64,000 nucleotides of DNA from Onchocerca volvulus. Taxonomy: Eukaryota > Nematoda > Chromadorea > Rhabditida > Onchocercidae. Positions 50,169 to 64,000 of the stretch are shown piece after piece (the stretch's first letter is position 1; the number at the start of each line of letters is the position of its first letter). The notes beneath the pieces are model-generated. The model worked only from the letters and a program-made list of their open reading frames with translations. It made no database searches and was not told where the DNA came from. The position numbers and the translations under genes were made by a program. The DNA lies in assembly GCA_000499405.2 (NCBI GenBank), contig HG738137.1:27304758-27368757 (forward strand). Direction: 5' to 3'.

Positions 50169-52525
50169 TCTCACTAAAATTACAACAATTTGATATAGTT
50201 ATATATTACACGAGAAATAATGCTGGCGTGAATTTCCAAAAAATACTGTTCCAACATACGCTTCATTCTTATATTTCCGATCATCAGATAACACGGTTTT
50301 CAAATTATTTTAATCTTTCAAGGATAGGAAATTAAACAATTAAAATCAAAAGTAAAATCGAAATATTTTTAAATCCCCCGAAATTTCGAATTTTCAAAGT
50401 ACTTTATAATTGTTAAGAATTGCTTGATCATTAGTAATAATTAATCAACATATTTCATTGTGACGAAATATAAAATAGCAAGTAATGAAAGCATCATAAC
50501 AAAACGAAACTTAATTGCATCAACAAAATTGTCAAGTTTTTTTGAATTGTTCTGGACGAAGAGTCACCTCCTATAATTAACTAATCCCTTTATTTAATAC
50601 CCTTGCTTCCGCTAGATTTGGACTATTCTCTCAGATGTTGGCCATATGCTTATTTCCTCTAAATAACTTTCTACTTAATGCTAGCCTAATTTTACATATG
50701 AGGAAAGAAATGAACAAATATTTCGTAGAATTAGCGCATTAAGTGGAAATAATTTAAATACCTAATCACCTTCAAAGCTTAATATTGTAGGAATGGTCAC
50801 TTGCCATCTTGGCTTGTGACCACAAGTGACATAATTACTACTATATTCAAAATTCGATGAATTTTGTCCATCCATGATTGACAAAATTAAAATTCACGTC
50901 ACGGCAACTCACTTTGCCGCGACAGAGAATAGAATGCATTGTATCGATCTATTTCATGTACCATCTCAATCCGAAAACCACCTCTCCACGATAAATTAAT
51001 TTCAAAAAATAAGTATAATCTCGAGATGAATTATTTTTAAGCAGGAAGCTCATGGTACTTATTGAGAGTCATAACCAGGTCTTGAATAAAAACTTTGTCA
51101 TTCATCTGATTTTTAGCATCGACGAATAGTGCACTGCAAAACTGCCTCCAAAAACTAGGAAAAGTTAAAAGAAATTGAACGAATCTCCGAAGACTAGCAC
51201 ACTGAAGAAAATATACTTTCTAAAAATAAAATGCTGTTCTGAACAATCATAAAACAAATCCAAGAGTCAAATAGGTCATACGTATGTTCACGAAACTACA
51301 CGTTTGTCCACTACGTCTTGCCCATAACTTGGAGTTGATCTTTAAACCAATGTTCCTATTACAGTGACCTTACGTCGGCAAGTGACCTTACGCCAACAAC
51401 ACCGCTTTCAAGATTCAAAATTGTATTCAAATTATCCCGCCCCAATCTCATCATGCCCTTCATGAAATTTTGAATCTCTTGGTTAATCCCGAAGAAAAAA
51501 TACGACGATCGTAGCGGGTTTCGGGAAATACCGGTGAGTCGTTCCCGTTTGTCCGATGTCAGTGTCTCTTGCTTATCAGTATATCACATCAGTAAGTTAA
51601 TAATTTAGTCGGAGTATCACTCTTTTTTTTTTTTGAGATCAATAGTACTATTGACCTTTCTGTCTATCTATCCATTTTCTCACTTTGTAGAGCATTTGTG
51701 AGATGAGATTACTCTTTCTCTCACTTTATTTTACTTCTCTTCATTCATTAGTTCATTTTAAAAAGTTAACATGCTTATATATTAATTATGGGTAATTAAA
51801 TAATTAAATGATTTTGGAGAAAGAATGAAACGAAATTAACAAAAACTGTATTTAGATGTGTATGTTGTATATCTCTATGTCTTTTGCATCCCTCTATACA
51901 TATGTAATATATAATTAGTAATCATGAAGATTTATAATCATTTGATTTATAATAAATTTAAGTTTTCTTTTTTTTCTTATTCACTTACTAGTATTTTTAC
52001 GATTTATTGAAAGAGTAAAAAAAAGATATAATGCATGGAATATGAGATGTAATTATAAAATAAATTTATTTTTGTAGCATTCGATGAATAGAATTATGTA
52101 AATGTTGCTATATGGCTTAATTAACAAGATTTTGAAAAAAAAAAAAAATATATGCTGATATTATCGCTTATAGGCATAAAGTATTATTTATGTTTACTCA
52201 TAATTAATTTTATGATTTATTGAATAAGTAATAAATTATCGTTTGATTTTATTTAAAATGCTTTGATTATGGAAGAACGGTATGATTGATGAAATATGAG
52301 ATATAATTAGAAATAACAAGTTTATCGCAATCATATATAACATATTCATATGAACTGTATAATATAGCCATGTAAACTATATTTGCAATTGTAACTGCAA
52401 ATTTTTTATATACATTCGATCTTTTTAAATGTATCAACATAGAAGAGCTAAGTTCATGTTTAATGAACTGCGAATAGCGCAGATTCCAATGAAAAATATA
52501 TTAAAAACAGCATTTTTACAGGTTC
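50169..52525. other. Divergent spacer between kinesin-5 and sphingomyelin synthase
   Basis: A 2.36 kb bidirectional upstream region. It holds two directly repeated AGTGACCTTACG motifs near 51363-51392, a CGGCAA/TTGCCG hairpin at 50902-50919, a T run at about 51623-51635 and, from about 51975, diverged duplicates of the first exon and intron of the downstream gene. An acceptor (TTTTTACAG) ends at 52521, immediately before the sphingomyelin synthase start. No other gene is visible. Confidence 0.55.
52083..52180 (+). pseudogene. Decayed duplicate of sphingomyelin synthase exon 1 (SAM start)
   Basis: Aligns with 52655-52741 of the real exon: both read GA.GAAT.GAATTAT, then GTTGCT..ATGGCTTA, AACAAG, TTTGA, and TATGCT.ATATTATCGCTTAT.GCATAA, followed by a GTATT donor and similar intron sequence. 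Translated in the parental frame the copy has two stop codons (at the positions of Trp46 and Glu57), and an A run is lengthened by about 11 bases, so it is non-functional. The intron part appears a third time at about 51975-52075. Confidence 0.8.
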
Positions 52526-55500
52526 ATGCTTTCTCATCCGATAATTATGACTGATTTCGATGTGTTATGTGATAATGACAATAAATTGAGGAAGTATGAG
52601 ATCGGAAATACTGAGAATAGCAATGGTTATCACCAAATCGCTCAAACTTTACCCGAAGAATGGAATTATGCCGATGTTGCTGCATGGCTTAGTGAACAAG
52701 GCTTTGAGAAATATGCTAATATTATCGCTTATAAGCATAAGGTATTGTTCATATTTATCCACAAGTAAGTTTATAGTTTATTGAAGAAGTAATAAATATT
52801 TTTTGATTTATGAATATGTCTGAGGACAGTATGCAGTTTGTTATTTATGAATTTATTATTTATTGAATATGTTTAAAAAAGGTTTAAATGAGTTCTGCAT
52901 GTATTTTTTTTCTCTTTGCCATTATCTGAAGAAGAAATGATCTTCATGGACTTTTTTAATTCTTGTTTTTCTTAAATGCATTTTAGATCGATGGTCGTAC
53001 ATTGCTTTTGCTAAATGAAGTCGATTTACGCAAAAAGCCATTGAAATTGAATTGTCTTGGTGACATCAAGCGTATTGCTTTGGCTATTTCGCAGTTAAGA
53101 ATGAACTTAACGCCCTCAGAAGCAATGGTTAATATTTCCACAGTCTAGTAAATTTTTCAACTTGTTATTTTATAGATTCTTTTAAAATCATTATTTTTAA
53201 ATTTATATTTATCATTGTAGTTGAAGCAATCAAAACAATGTGGATACGATTGTAATCAGAACAATCAAGATAAGATGGATACGGTCAGTAGCACATAACT
53301 ACTCTCTGATCGCTTCAGATTGTGCTGATAACTAGAATTTATACGAAGGACAACTAATCTATAAAAATTTTTCTTAGAAATTTTCATGCCATTTATGTTA
53401 TAAAATATAATCTTTGGTTATTGATGATTCAGCGTAATTTATTTAGTCAGATGTTTTCTAGCTAGTAGTTGGAGAATTATAATTTTATCGAAAATTATTT
53501 TTCAGTCAGAGGCACATAACAGCATTCAATTGGCTGTTGAAAACAGTAAGAGTCAAATATCATTTACTGGAAATAATCTCTTACTAACTAATCAAAGTGA
53601 TTTTCCAGTTAATGTTGATTATAAGCATGGAGTAGTGCCTATTGTGGGCGCCGATCCAACAGGTTTATCTAAAATAAAGTAAGGTTTGCTTTATTGTTGC
53701 GCCATATTTTTCTTTTTATTATCCTATTTAATGAGTGAGGTACATCGTTTTATTCATCTGCAATTTAATATTTAAAAAAAAAGTGCTATTATGAACGAAA
53801 TAAACCAATGAGATCACATTTATTTTATAATTATTTTATCATATACTCTTCTGAGTTGGTACGATTATCCCGAAAATTAAACAATAAAGCATGCAGAATT
53901 CAAGTCCAGTTTTGTGTGAAAAATCATTTCTGCTTTCAGTAAAAACGCGCGATATGTTTTGGACAATATAGATGCAGATTCGTTAGATAAGTGGCGATTA
54001 AAGCGAATGCATTTGCTGAGCAGGGAAGATTTAATACGGCAGGTAAGTGATTTGATTTGTAATTATCTTTTTTACATTTCGTGGTTAATTTTCTATCTTT
54101 TATAATATAAGGCTATATTTTCAACTAATTTAATGGTCGACAATTTATCATATGAATTTGACAGGACAATTATTGTATGTTATTCCCGAATCAAAACATA
54201 TTTTGAAAAATTGCAATTATTTTATGTTATTCACGAATCAAAACATATTTTGAGAAATTCCCAGCATTCATCATCATATGTAATTTCTAGAAAATTTGGA
54301 CATATTGCAGGTGGAAAGCCCTGACACAACATTGAAATCGTTCATAAAATTGACTATTGCTTTTTGTTATTGTATGTGTTCTTTATTAATTACTGCTTTT
54401 GTAATGGTTCTCGTACATGATCGCGTACCAGGTGAGTGAAAAGTTTGAAAATAAAGAAGTGTTTTGTATTTTAGACGTTTATTTGATAATAATAAAGTAA
54501 TATCTTCCAGCAAATTTTAGATATGAAAACATATCCACCTTTGCCGGATATCGTGCTTGATAACTTACCCCTGATACCATGGGCTTTTCAAGTTTGTGAA
54601 ATAATAGCAGTTTTTCTAGCAGCGCTATGGTTTACGATTTTATTCTGCCATAAACATCGGTATTTTTTAAAATGGTTATTAAATAAGTTATTTGTTTAAA
54701 ATTTTGGAACTTTAGGTCTGGTATAAACTTGAAAAAATAGGAATACAAATATATTTAATATTTTTCTATCTTCTTTTCAGAGCCGTTATAATGCGACGAA
54801 TGTTCTCATTGACTGGAACTGTCTTCCTATTACGTTGTATCACAATGCTGATCACATCCTTATCTGTGCCAGGTCCACATTTGGAATGCCGTTCACAGGT
54901 ATTTATTACTGTTAGAAGAAAGATAGTTATTTTGATGTGTGAAAAGTATTATTGACTTCATAAAATTAGTCTTCACTTCAATTCTTTACTTTTTCACAGA
55001 CAGTATTATTTTTAATGCTGTAATGCATTATTCACAGATTATTCTTGCTCTCACTTCATTTTTAAGCTGCCTGTTTTTTTTTTCGAAAAAAAATCTTTTT
55101 TATGATTGTTATTAGAAATATTGGATGACTTTGATTAATTTAATGTTTTAACAGAGTTATGGTACGTTCATGGCAAAACTTCAGCAAGCTTATCATATCT
55201 GGTCACGCTTTGGTATGTCAATTCATGGTGTGCGAACATGTGGCGACTATATGTTTAGTGGTCACACAACAGCATTAACACTGTTGAATTATTTCATCAA
55301 TGAATGTTAGTTCATATTTTTTATCTATACCCAAGTTTTTACACTGTATTTATAGTTTTCACGAAGCCGTTCCTGGCAGATGTTTCATTATTTGATTGAA
55401 ATTAATCACTTCTGTAGTTCTGAACTTTTAACATTATTATTGAATAATATGTAGTATTTCTTGAGATATTGTGTTTTTGCACTAATCAGTGCATCATTTA

Positions 55501-56526
55501 AGGTGATTCTTCATCTTTATGATTTAAAAAAGATTCCTCCTGACCGATTCTTTTATAATCAATTAGGTGGAAATCGCTTAATAATTAATTAATTTAAATT
55601 TCGCTCAAGGTTCTGGGTTGTTTGTAATGTTTGTTTCGGTTTAAATTCTTGTTTTATCAGTTAAATAAACTCATCACATTGTAGAGGATAAGAAATTTTC
55701 ATATATATTTGTAGAAAATAGTCGAGCAAAGGTTAGAAATATAGTTTCTTATTAAGTAGTAAATCTGAACAAATTTTATAGACACACCAGATTCATGGCA
55801 TATTGTGCATACGATCACTTGGGTTCTAAATCTGTTCGGGATATTTTTCATTCTGGCTGGTCACGAACATTATAGTATTGATGTATTCGTCGCATTCTAC
55901 ATCTCATCTCGAATGTTTTTATATTATCATGCATATGCATATCAATTCAATTTGGTAGGAAACGATAATCGAATGAGATTGTGGTTTCCACTTGGCTGGT
56001 ATATCTTTTTTTTCGTAATTTTTTTTTCTTTCCGTATAGATTTAGCAAATTTTGATTGATTTTGACAAATTAAAAAGATTCCGGAAATAATTATAGCATT
56101 CATTAGGAACCTCATAAAGAAGCAGTTTGCTCTGATTCGAATAGGAAATATCATACAAGTAGTAAATAAATGAGTTAAATCAATGCGGCCAATCAAGAAA
56201 AATACTATCAAACTGCTAAAGATTGAAATGTAGCATTCCATTTTGATTCATTATTCTCCAGACTCATATTGTTTTTCAGGTTTTTTGAAGCTGGCGGACA
56301 AGGCCGTGTTGCCAATGAATTTGATCTTCCTCTTTATTTCCCTGTAATTTCGTTTTCTGCATTTGCAAAAAGATTCTGTGTAAGAAGCCAGAAAAAAGCG
56401 GATTTGGATAAAAAATCACTATCGAAGCTTGTTGTGGATGCCAGTGATATTTCAGTGAATCGCAGCAAGCATCTCAAGAAACGCAGAAAAGGAAAAATGA
56501 AGCTTCATAATGTGGAGAACACATAA
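52526..56526 (+). CDS. sms-1: Sphingomyelin synthase family protein with SAM domain (11 exons, 562 aa)
   Basis: Membrane enzyme of the Golgi/ER that transfers a phosphorylated head group to ceramide (sphingomyelin or ceramide phosphoethanolamine) with release of diacylglycerol. Exons: 52526-52741, 52987-53127, 53221-53283, 53506-53678, 53940-54042, 54311-54431, 54521-54659, 54781-54898, 55155-55305, 55782-55998, 56280-56526; all in frame. SAM domain about 42-115 ([20 protein letters not shown]). A hydrophilic linker follows, then six hydrophobic segments from about 240. Family motifs are [12 protein letters not shown] (D1), [14 protein letters not shown] with VPGPHLEC (D2), [10 protein letters not shown] (D3, His395) and GHEHYSIDV (D4, His438 and Asp442), so the His-His-Asp triad is complete. 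The tail is basic and cytosolic. Two nearby ATGs (52526 and 52547) could start translation. AATAAA at 56728-56733. SAM domains occur in both SMS1 and SMSr; substrate choice cannot be read here. Confidence 0.92.
54167..54260. repeat. 47-bp tandem duplication in sphingomyelin synthase intron 5
   Basis: Two copies of CAATTATT.TATGTTATTC followed by .CGAATCAAAACATATTTTGA start at 54167 and 54214. They differ at a few bases. Confidence 0.88.
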
Positions 56527-57122
56527 CTTATGGGAAGAATTTTTTACAATTTTTTTTTTTTAATAATTAGAAATGGAAATTAAGCCTTGCTCAACGTTTT
56601 GCAAGAGAAAACTTATTCCAGAATTTTGCAAAAATCCGGAAAAATACCGGAATTTTCTATGATACAAATTTGAAAGTAATAAGTGGAAAACCACGGATCT
56701 AAAAATGGAGATGGAGAAACATCTTGAAATAAATGGATGAATAGTCCCCTAATCTTAGTACTAGATTAGACCGAAAAAAAAAAAGAAAAAAAAGAAAAAC
56801 TGAATCCACAATGTTGATTATTCTTTCTTTATAGATTCGGAATTTTATAACAAAATTATTATTTATATTTAAAAATTGTGTTATACTTCTTTTACTTTAG
56901 TTATGATTGTCAGAGATATTAGAAAATTTAAATCAAGATCAAGATCTTTTGCTTTACTTTTTGAAATTATTTAATACCTATATTACTAGAAATCGCATGC
57001 CTTTGTTTATTAACTGAGATCATTCAGCAGTTTTTTGTTACTTGCTTTATGTTGCTTGCTTTATGTATTTTGGTTTGTTTTTTGGTTGGCGACACAATAT
57101 CTATGATATTAAAAAGCTTATG

Positions 57123-57236
57123 AACTTGTCAAATTTTTCTGTATATATTCATAATGTAAGTTCTGTAATATTCATATTATATATTCATATTGTAACTTGT
57201 CAAATTTTTCTGTATATATTCATATTGTAAGTTCAG
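57123..57236. repeat. 71-bp period direct repeat, 2 copies
   Basis: AACTTGTCAAATTTTTCTGT followed by ATATATTCATA.TGTAAGTTC begins at 57123 and again at 57194, nearly identical over about 42 bases, with TATTCATAT repeats between. Confidence 0.88.
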
Positions 57237-58689
57237 TATTGTATATATTTTTTTAATATATTAGAACACTAATTTCCTTTTTTTCAGATATAACTCGCTT
57301 AAAAGTATCGTTTACTCGCAAAATGCAAAGCAGTACTTTTGTAATGTTTCTCCAATATATTTTATGGAAGTTATTTAAAATTTTGTTTTTCTATATTAAT
57401 AATTGTTATAGTTGCATCCATCCACTGAATATAAATTAATTCCTACAATATTTTTACTAGTTTGTCTTATTAAATGATACTCATATATAGTTGTATATTT
57501 GATTTTACGATTCTTTTAAAAACCGTAATGTAATTTATACAATTCAAGATCTGCTAAATTAATAAATATATTGTATTGTATAGCTATTTTGCTATTTTGG
57601 ATGCTGTCTTTTATGCATTTTCCTAAATAAATTGGTAATTTTCGTGTTGCAAGTCACATTTGATTTTCGAAATTGTAAAATCATAGAAATAATGAAGTGT
57701 CTCATCGATACAACCAAAGTTTTCATGTTTCATCATGTCCGGCATTCATTCATTTGTAATGCTTTGCTTTATTCGATTTAAGCTGTACTAATTTTTCCAC
57801 CAATTTCTAGTCTGCCTTCAGAATAAAATTTTTCAAATCAATGTAGATCGCTTTTTCATTGCTTTATTTTGAAGTCATCTCTTATGAAGAGCTCAGACTT
57901 GAACTGTAAAGCCAAAGTAAGTTTAATATTTCCATAAAATATGAATTGGTAAAAGAAAAGAAAAGATGACATGAAGCAATTTAATAATCGTAACAAGATT
58001 GCATATTTCCTAGATTTTCAGAATTTTGCTGACTAATATTGAAATTGTTTATAAGAAATTTCTGGAAATTTCAAGATAGTTGCTAATTTACAAGGTACTT
58101 GATGGATTATTTGCTATCTTACAATGTGTTAGACAACCAAAGTTATTCGTTTTTTAATTATAGAGCAATAAAGGATAGTATAATGAGTGGATGTAGAATA
58201 GAACGGAATAATTTATTTTTAACACAAACTAAAATTTTAATCTCTATAAATTTGTGTCTGAAACACATAAGTATTTTAAGTGCGTGGAATAATAGGATAC
58301 GGAATTTTCGTTTGTTTTAAAATAAAATTCGGTTCTTCCATCTATTTGTTGCATTTGTTTATCGTTAAGAAGGGAGTGTTGAGAAATTTTTTTGATTGAT
58401 TTGTAATTTAGACTGGAATTCTTCATATGGTGATTCAACTAGACCAACAATAGCTTTTATTTGATTTATACGATATTATAAATAATATCGCACCTTACAA
58501 TAGTGAACAATAAACGAGGAACATAACGGATATTAACAAGGGCCTTTTGCTGAATTGTTACTCTTGTCGATCGGAGTTGTCGATCCTTGATGTTGAAGCG
58601 TTGACTGAAGTCATTGAGAATGTAGAGCGTTGTAGAAAAACTATTCTTCTCGGAAACTGAACCGGTAGCCAAAAACGTAAGTCTAAGAA

Positions 58690-58880
58690 AAATCCTTCTC
58701 CAAAATCCGAATCTTATGTATCCTTCCGTGGCCCTCCTTTTTTTCTGATCCACGATTCATCGCCTCATGATTGGTTGATTTCACTTTATTTATCTCTTAA
58801 TCAGAGCTTTTGGCGGGAAACATGTTCATCCTTTATTAACAAACATGTCCCCTCCCTGGTGGTAAATATGTTTATCGTTT
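58690..58880 (-). repeat. Dispersed CCAAT-containing element, copy 2
   Basis: Read on the minus strand this has AAGGATGAACATGTTTCCCG, AACCAATCATGAGGCGAT, GTGGATCAG, an A/G tract and GGATTTTGGAG in the same order and spacing as copies 1 and 3. It lies in the spacer downstream of polyubiquitin. A 95-codon minus-strand frame (58466-58753) overlaps it and is unlikely to be a real gene. Edges are approximate. Confidence 0.75.
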
Positions 58881-60636
58881 TCGTGGTTCATTTCAAATTA
58901 TCGTCGCGCTTCTTGATTTCGAACTTGGGAAATTAAACCATCTTTCGGAATTTCCCGACAGACGGTTTGGTGAGGTTTTGTGTTTATCAAATAATAATAA
59001 GAATTATCTCCTAAAAAAAAGGAATTCATAACTGGTTTTGAATTCATAACTTCATGGCTGCTCAAAATTTCGCCGATAGTTTCATCAGGATTTTTGGATT
59101 TATTAATCCCTTAATAATTAATTATCTTTTGATGGTCTAATAAGTTAAAAAGAATCTTTAAATGATGCTTAAGTTGGTTGAGTAATCAAGATCAAGCATG
59201 ATGTTTGCAGTTATGCACTAAATTTCAAATAATGTATTGAAATATAGAAGAATAATTTTCATTCATGCTTTTTTATTTATCAAAGGTGAAATGATTACGC
59301 TATATATGAATCGCATAAGTAAAATCTGCTTCTGCAATGATGTCTATAAGTTCATTTTATATTCTATTTATTTATTTATTTTTTTTTTTTTTTTGAGAAG
59401 CAGCAAATTATTAGAATTAGATTTTTAAGTTGTCATTTTATAAATGGTAAATTTAATGATAGCTGCCAAAGATCTTCCAAGACAGTTGATAGTACCTGAA
59501 TCAACAACTGATGATTATCGTCTCTTGAAGATTCAAATTAATATTCAGAATCGTGGCATAAATTCACTGTTAGATTGGCATCAAAATATAAAGACACCAG
59601 CTAATACGAAAACGAATTGTTTTTAGAGAATCCGTTTTTTTTTTTTTTTTTTTTTTTTAATTTCTGAAAAATCGAGTAGCAACAGTATCACCTATAAGCA
59701 AATAATTAATAATAGAAAGCAAGAAAATTGATCGAAACTTGCATTTTAGAAGAATTATCTCATCCGAAACAAAACAATCGGAAAATGTAGTGACAGAATT
59801 GGTTCTTTTTAGTATATTTACGACCGAACACATTTCGTTCAATTCAGTGAACAGTGAATTTCTTGAATCTCATTATTGACACTCGAAGCTTTTGATTAAA
59901 AAACTGTTCAGAGAGAACTTATCAAATTGATAAAGAAAACGAATGCAATGTTTTTCAAGGATAATTCGATCTAATCCCATCCAACAAATAGTTCGAAAAA
60001 AAAAACACCCGTGAAACAAATAATGTCTATGATTATTTAATCTAATCAAAGCAGTCACTTCTAAATCGCAGTCCACATGCAGTGCAGATATCGATATTCC
60101 CGCGCAAACAAAAAGAATAACCTAATGATCAATTTATTAGATATTCTCCAATAATTGCCTTAACATATACTCGATGCCATCTTCTGATTAATCACGTATA
60201 TCGAAACATCCTTTGACACTTCAAATTGCAAACATAATTTTTATATTTATCTCTAACTCTCTCATTCACTACAGTTCTATACCAAATATACACTCCAAGT
60301 ATGTAATGATTTTCAACAAATATGTAATAATCCTTTATTCAGAAATTCAGAGACAAAAAAAAAAATATTCACTTGGGAAATTAAAAAAAAAATCCAGATG
60401 ATCCAAACCAGTAAATACGAAGATCATTAAGAGAATTAGTACATATTTTTCTAGAAGGAAAAAGGAAGTATTAAATTTAATTTCTGATCCAGCATTCGAA
60501 GTTCTAATTTCAAAATTACAGTTCCACTCTTCAGATCAATTTAATACAGATAACTCATAATTCCAAAAAAAAAAAAAAAAACTCATAATTTTCATTCATA
60601 ATTCCAAAAAAAAAATTTACAGCAAGCAGAAAAAGA

Positions 60637-64000
<3,364 letters not shown>

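Larger units (their letters stand above)
56527..60636. other. Spacer between convergent sphingomyelin synthase and polyubiquitin genes
   Basis: Holds the 3' UTRs of both genes, a 71-bp period direct repeat (57123-57236), copy 2 of the CCAAT-containing element (58690-58880), poly(T) runs at about 59381-59394 and 59636-59659, and a 60-codon frame at 59444-59626 (+) whose codons look more gene-like than its surroundings but which I do not recognise. Minus-strand AATAAA for polyubiquitin is possible at 60334-60339. No other gene is seen. Confidence 0.5.

Noticed and set aside
58466..58753. 95-codon minus-strand frame
   Set aside because: It overlaps copy 2 of the dispersed element, and the frame is not preserved in copies 1 and 3.

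Overview
This is nuclear DNA of a metazoan, most likely a parasitic nematode of the filarial type. The window is strongly AT-rich and full of poly(A)/poly(T) runs. Genes are split into many short exons with ordinary GT-AG introns, and several start codons sit a few bases behind a TTTTAG/TTTACAG acceptor, as expected where a spliced leader is added. The best matches by eye are to Caenorhabditis-type genes (lam-2, bmk-1, ubq-1). The species cannot be fixed from the sequence alone. None of the genes looks bacterial or viral.

Six protein-coding genes can be reconstructed exon by exon, and every exon junction keeps frame. From left to right: (1) a mitochondrial-type thioredoxin, + strand, 3 exons, 121 aa (1086-2070); (2) the laminin gamma chain, - strand, 31 coding exons over 18.9 kb, 1632 aa (4776-23656); (3) the mitochondrial Glu-tRNA(Gln) amidotransferase subunit C, - strand, 3 exons, 195 aa (39472-41097); (4) a kinesin-5 (BimC/Eg5/BMK-1) motor, - strand, 24 exons, 975 aa (42170-50168); (5) a SAM-domain sphingomyelin synthase family protein, + strand, 11 exons, 562 aa (52526-56526); (6) a four-unit polyubiquitin gene, - strand, 4 exons, 305 aa (60637-62045).

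Between the laminin and GatC genes lie about 15.8 kb in which I find no credible gene, only AT-rich sequence with simple repeats. The thioredoxin and laminin genes converge. The kinesin gene and the sphingomyelin synthase gene diverge from a 2.4 kb spacer. GatC lies about 1.07 kb downstream of the kinesin gene on the same strand, so the two could be one nematode operon, though the gap is long. The genes otherwise share no pathway: basement membrane (laminin), mitosis (kinesin-5), mitochondrial redox and translation (thioredoxin, GatC), sphingolipids and ubiquitin.

The most interesting non-gene structure is repetitive. A dispersed CCAAT-containing element occurs three times (20131-20478 on +, about 58690-58880 and 63025-63272 on -), and one copy sits upstream of polyubiquitin in the same orientation. 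A direct duplication lies inside a laminin intron around one of these copies. A decayed tandem copy of the first sphingomyelin-synthase exon, including its splice donor and start of intron, lies about 0.56 kb upstream of the real exon. I did not find CRISPR arrays, rRNA, convincing tRNA genes, or an evidently new biological system.
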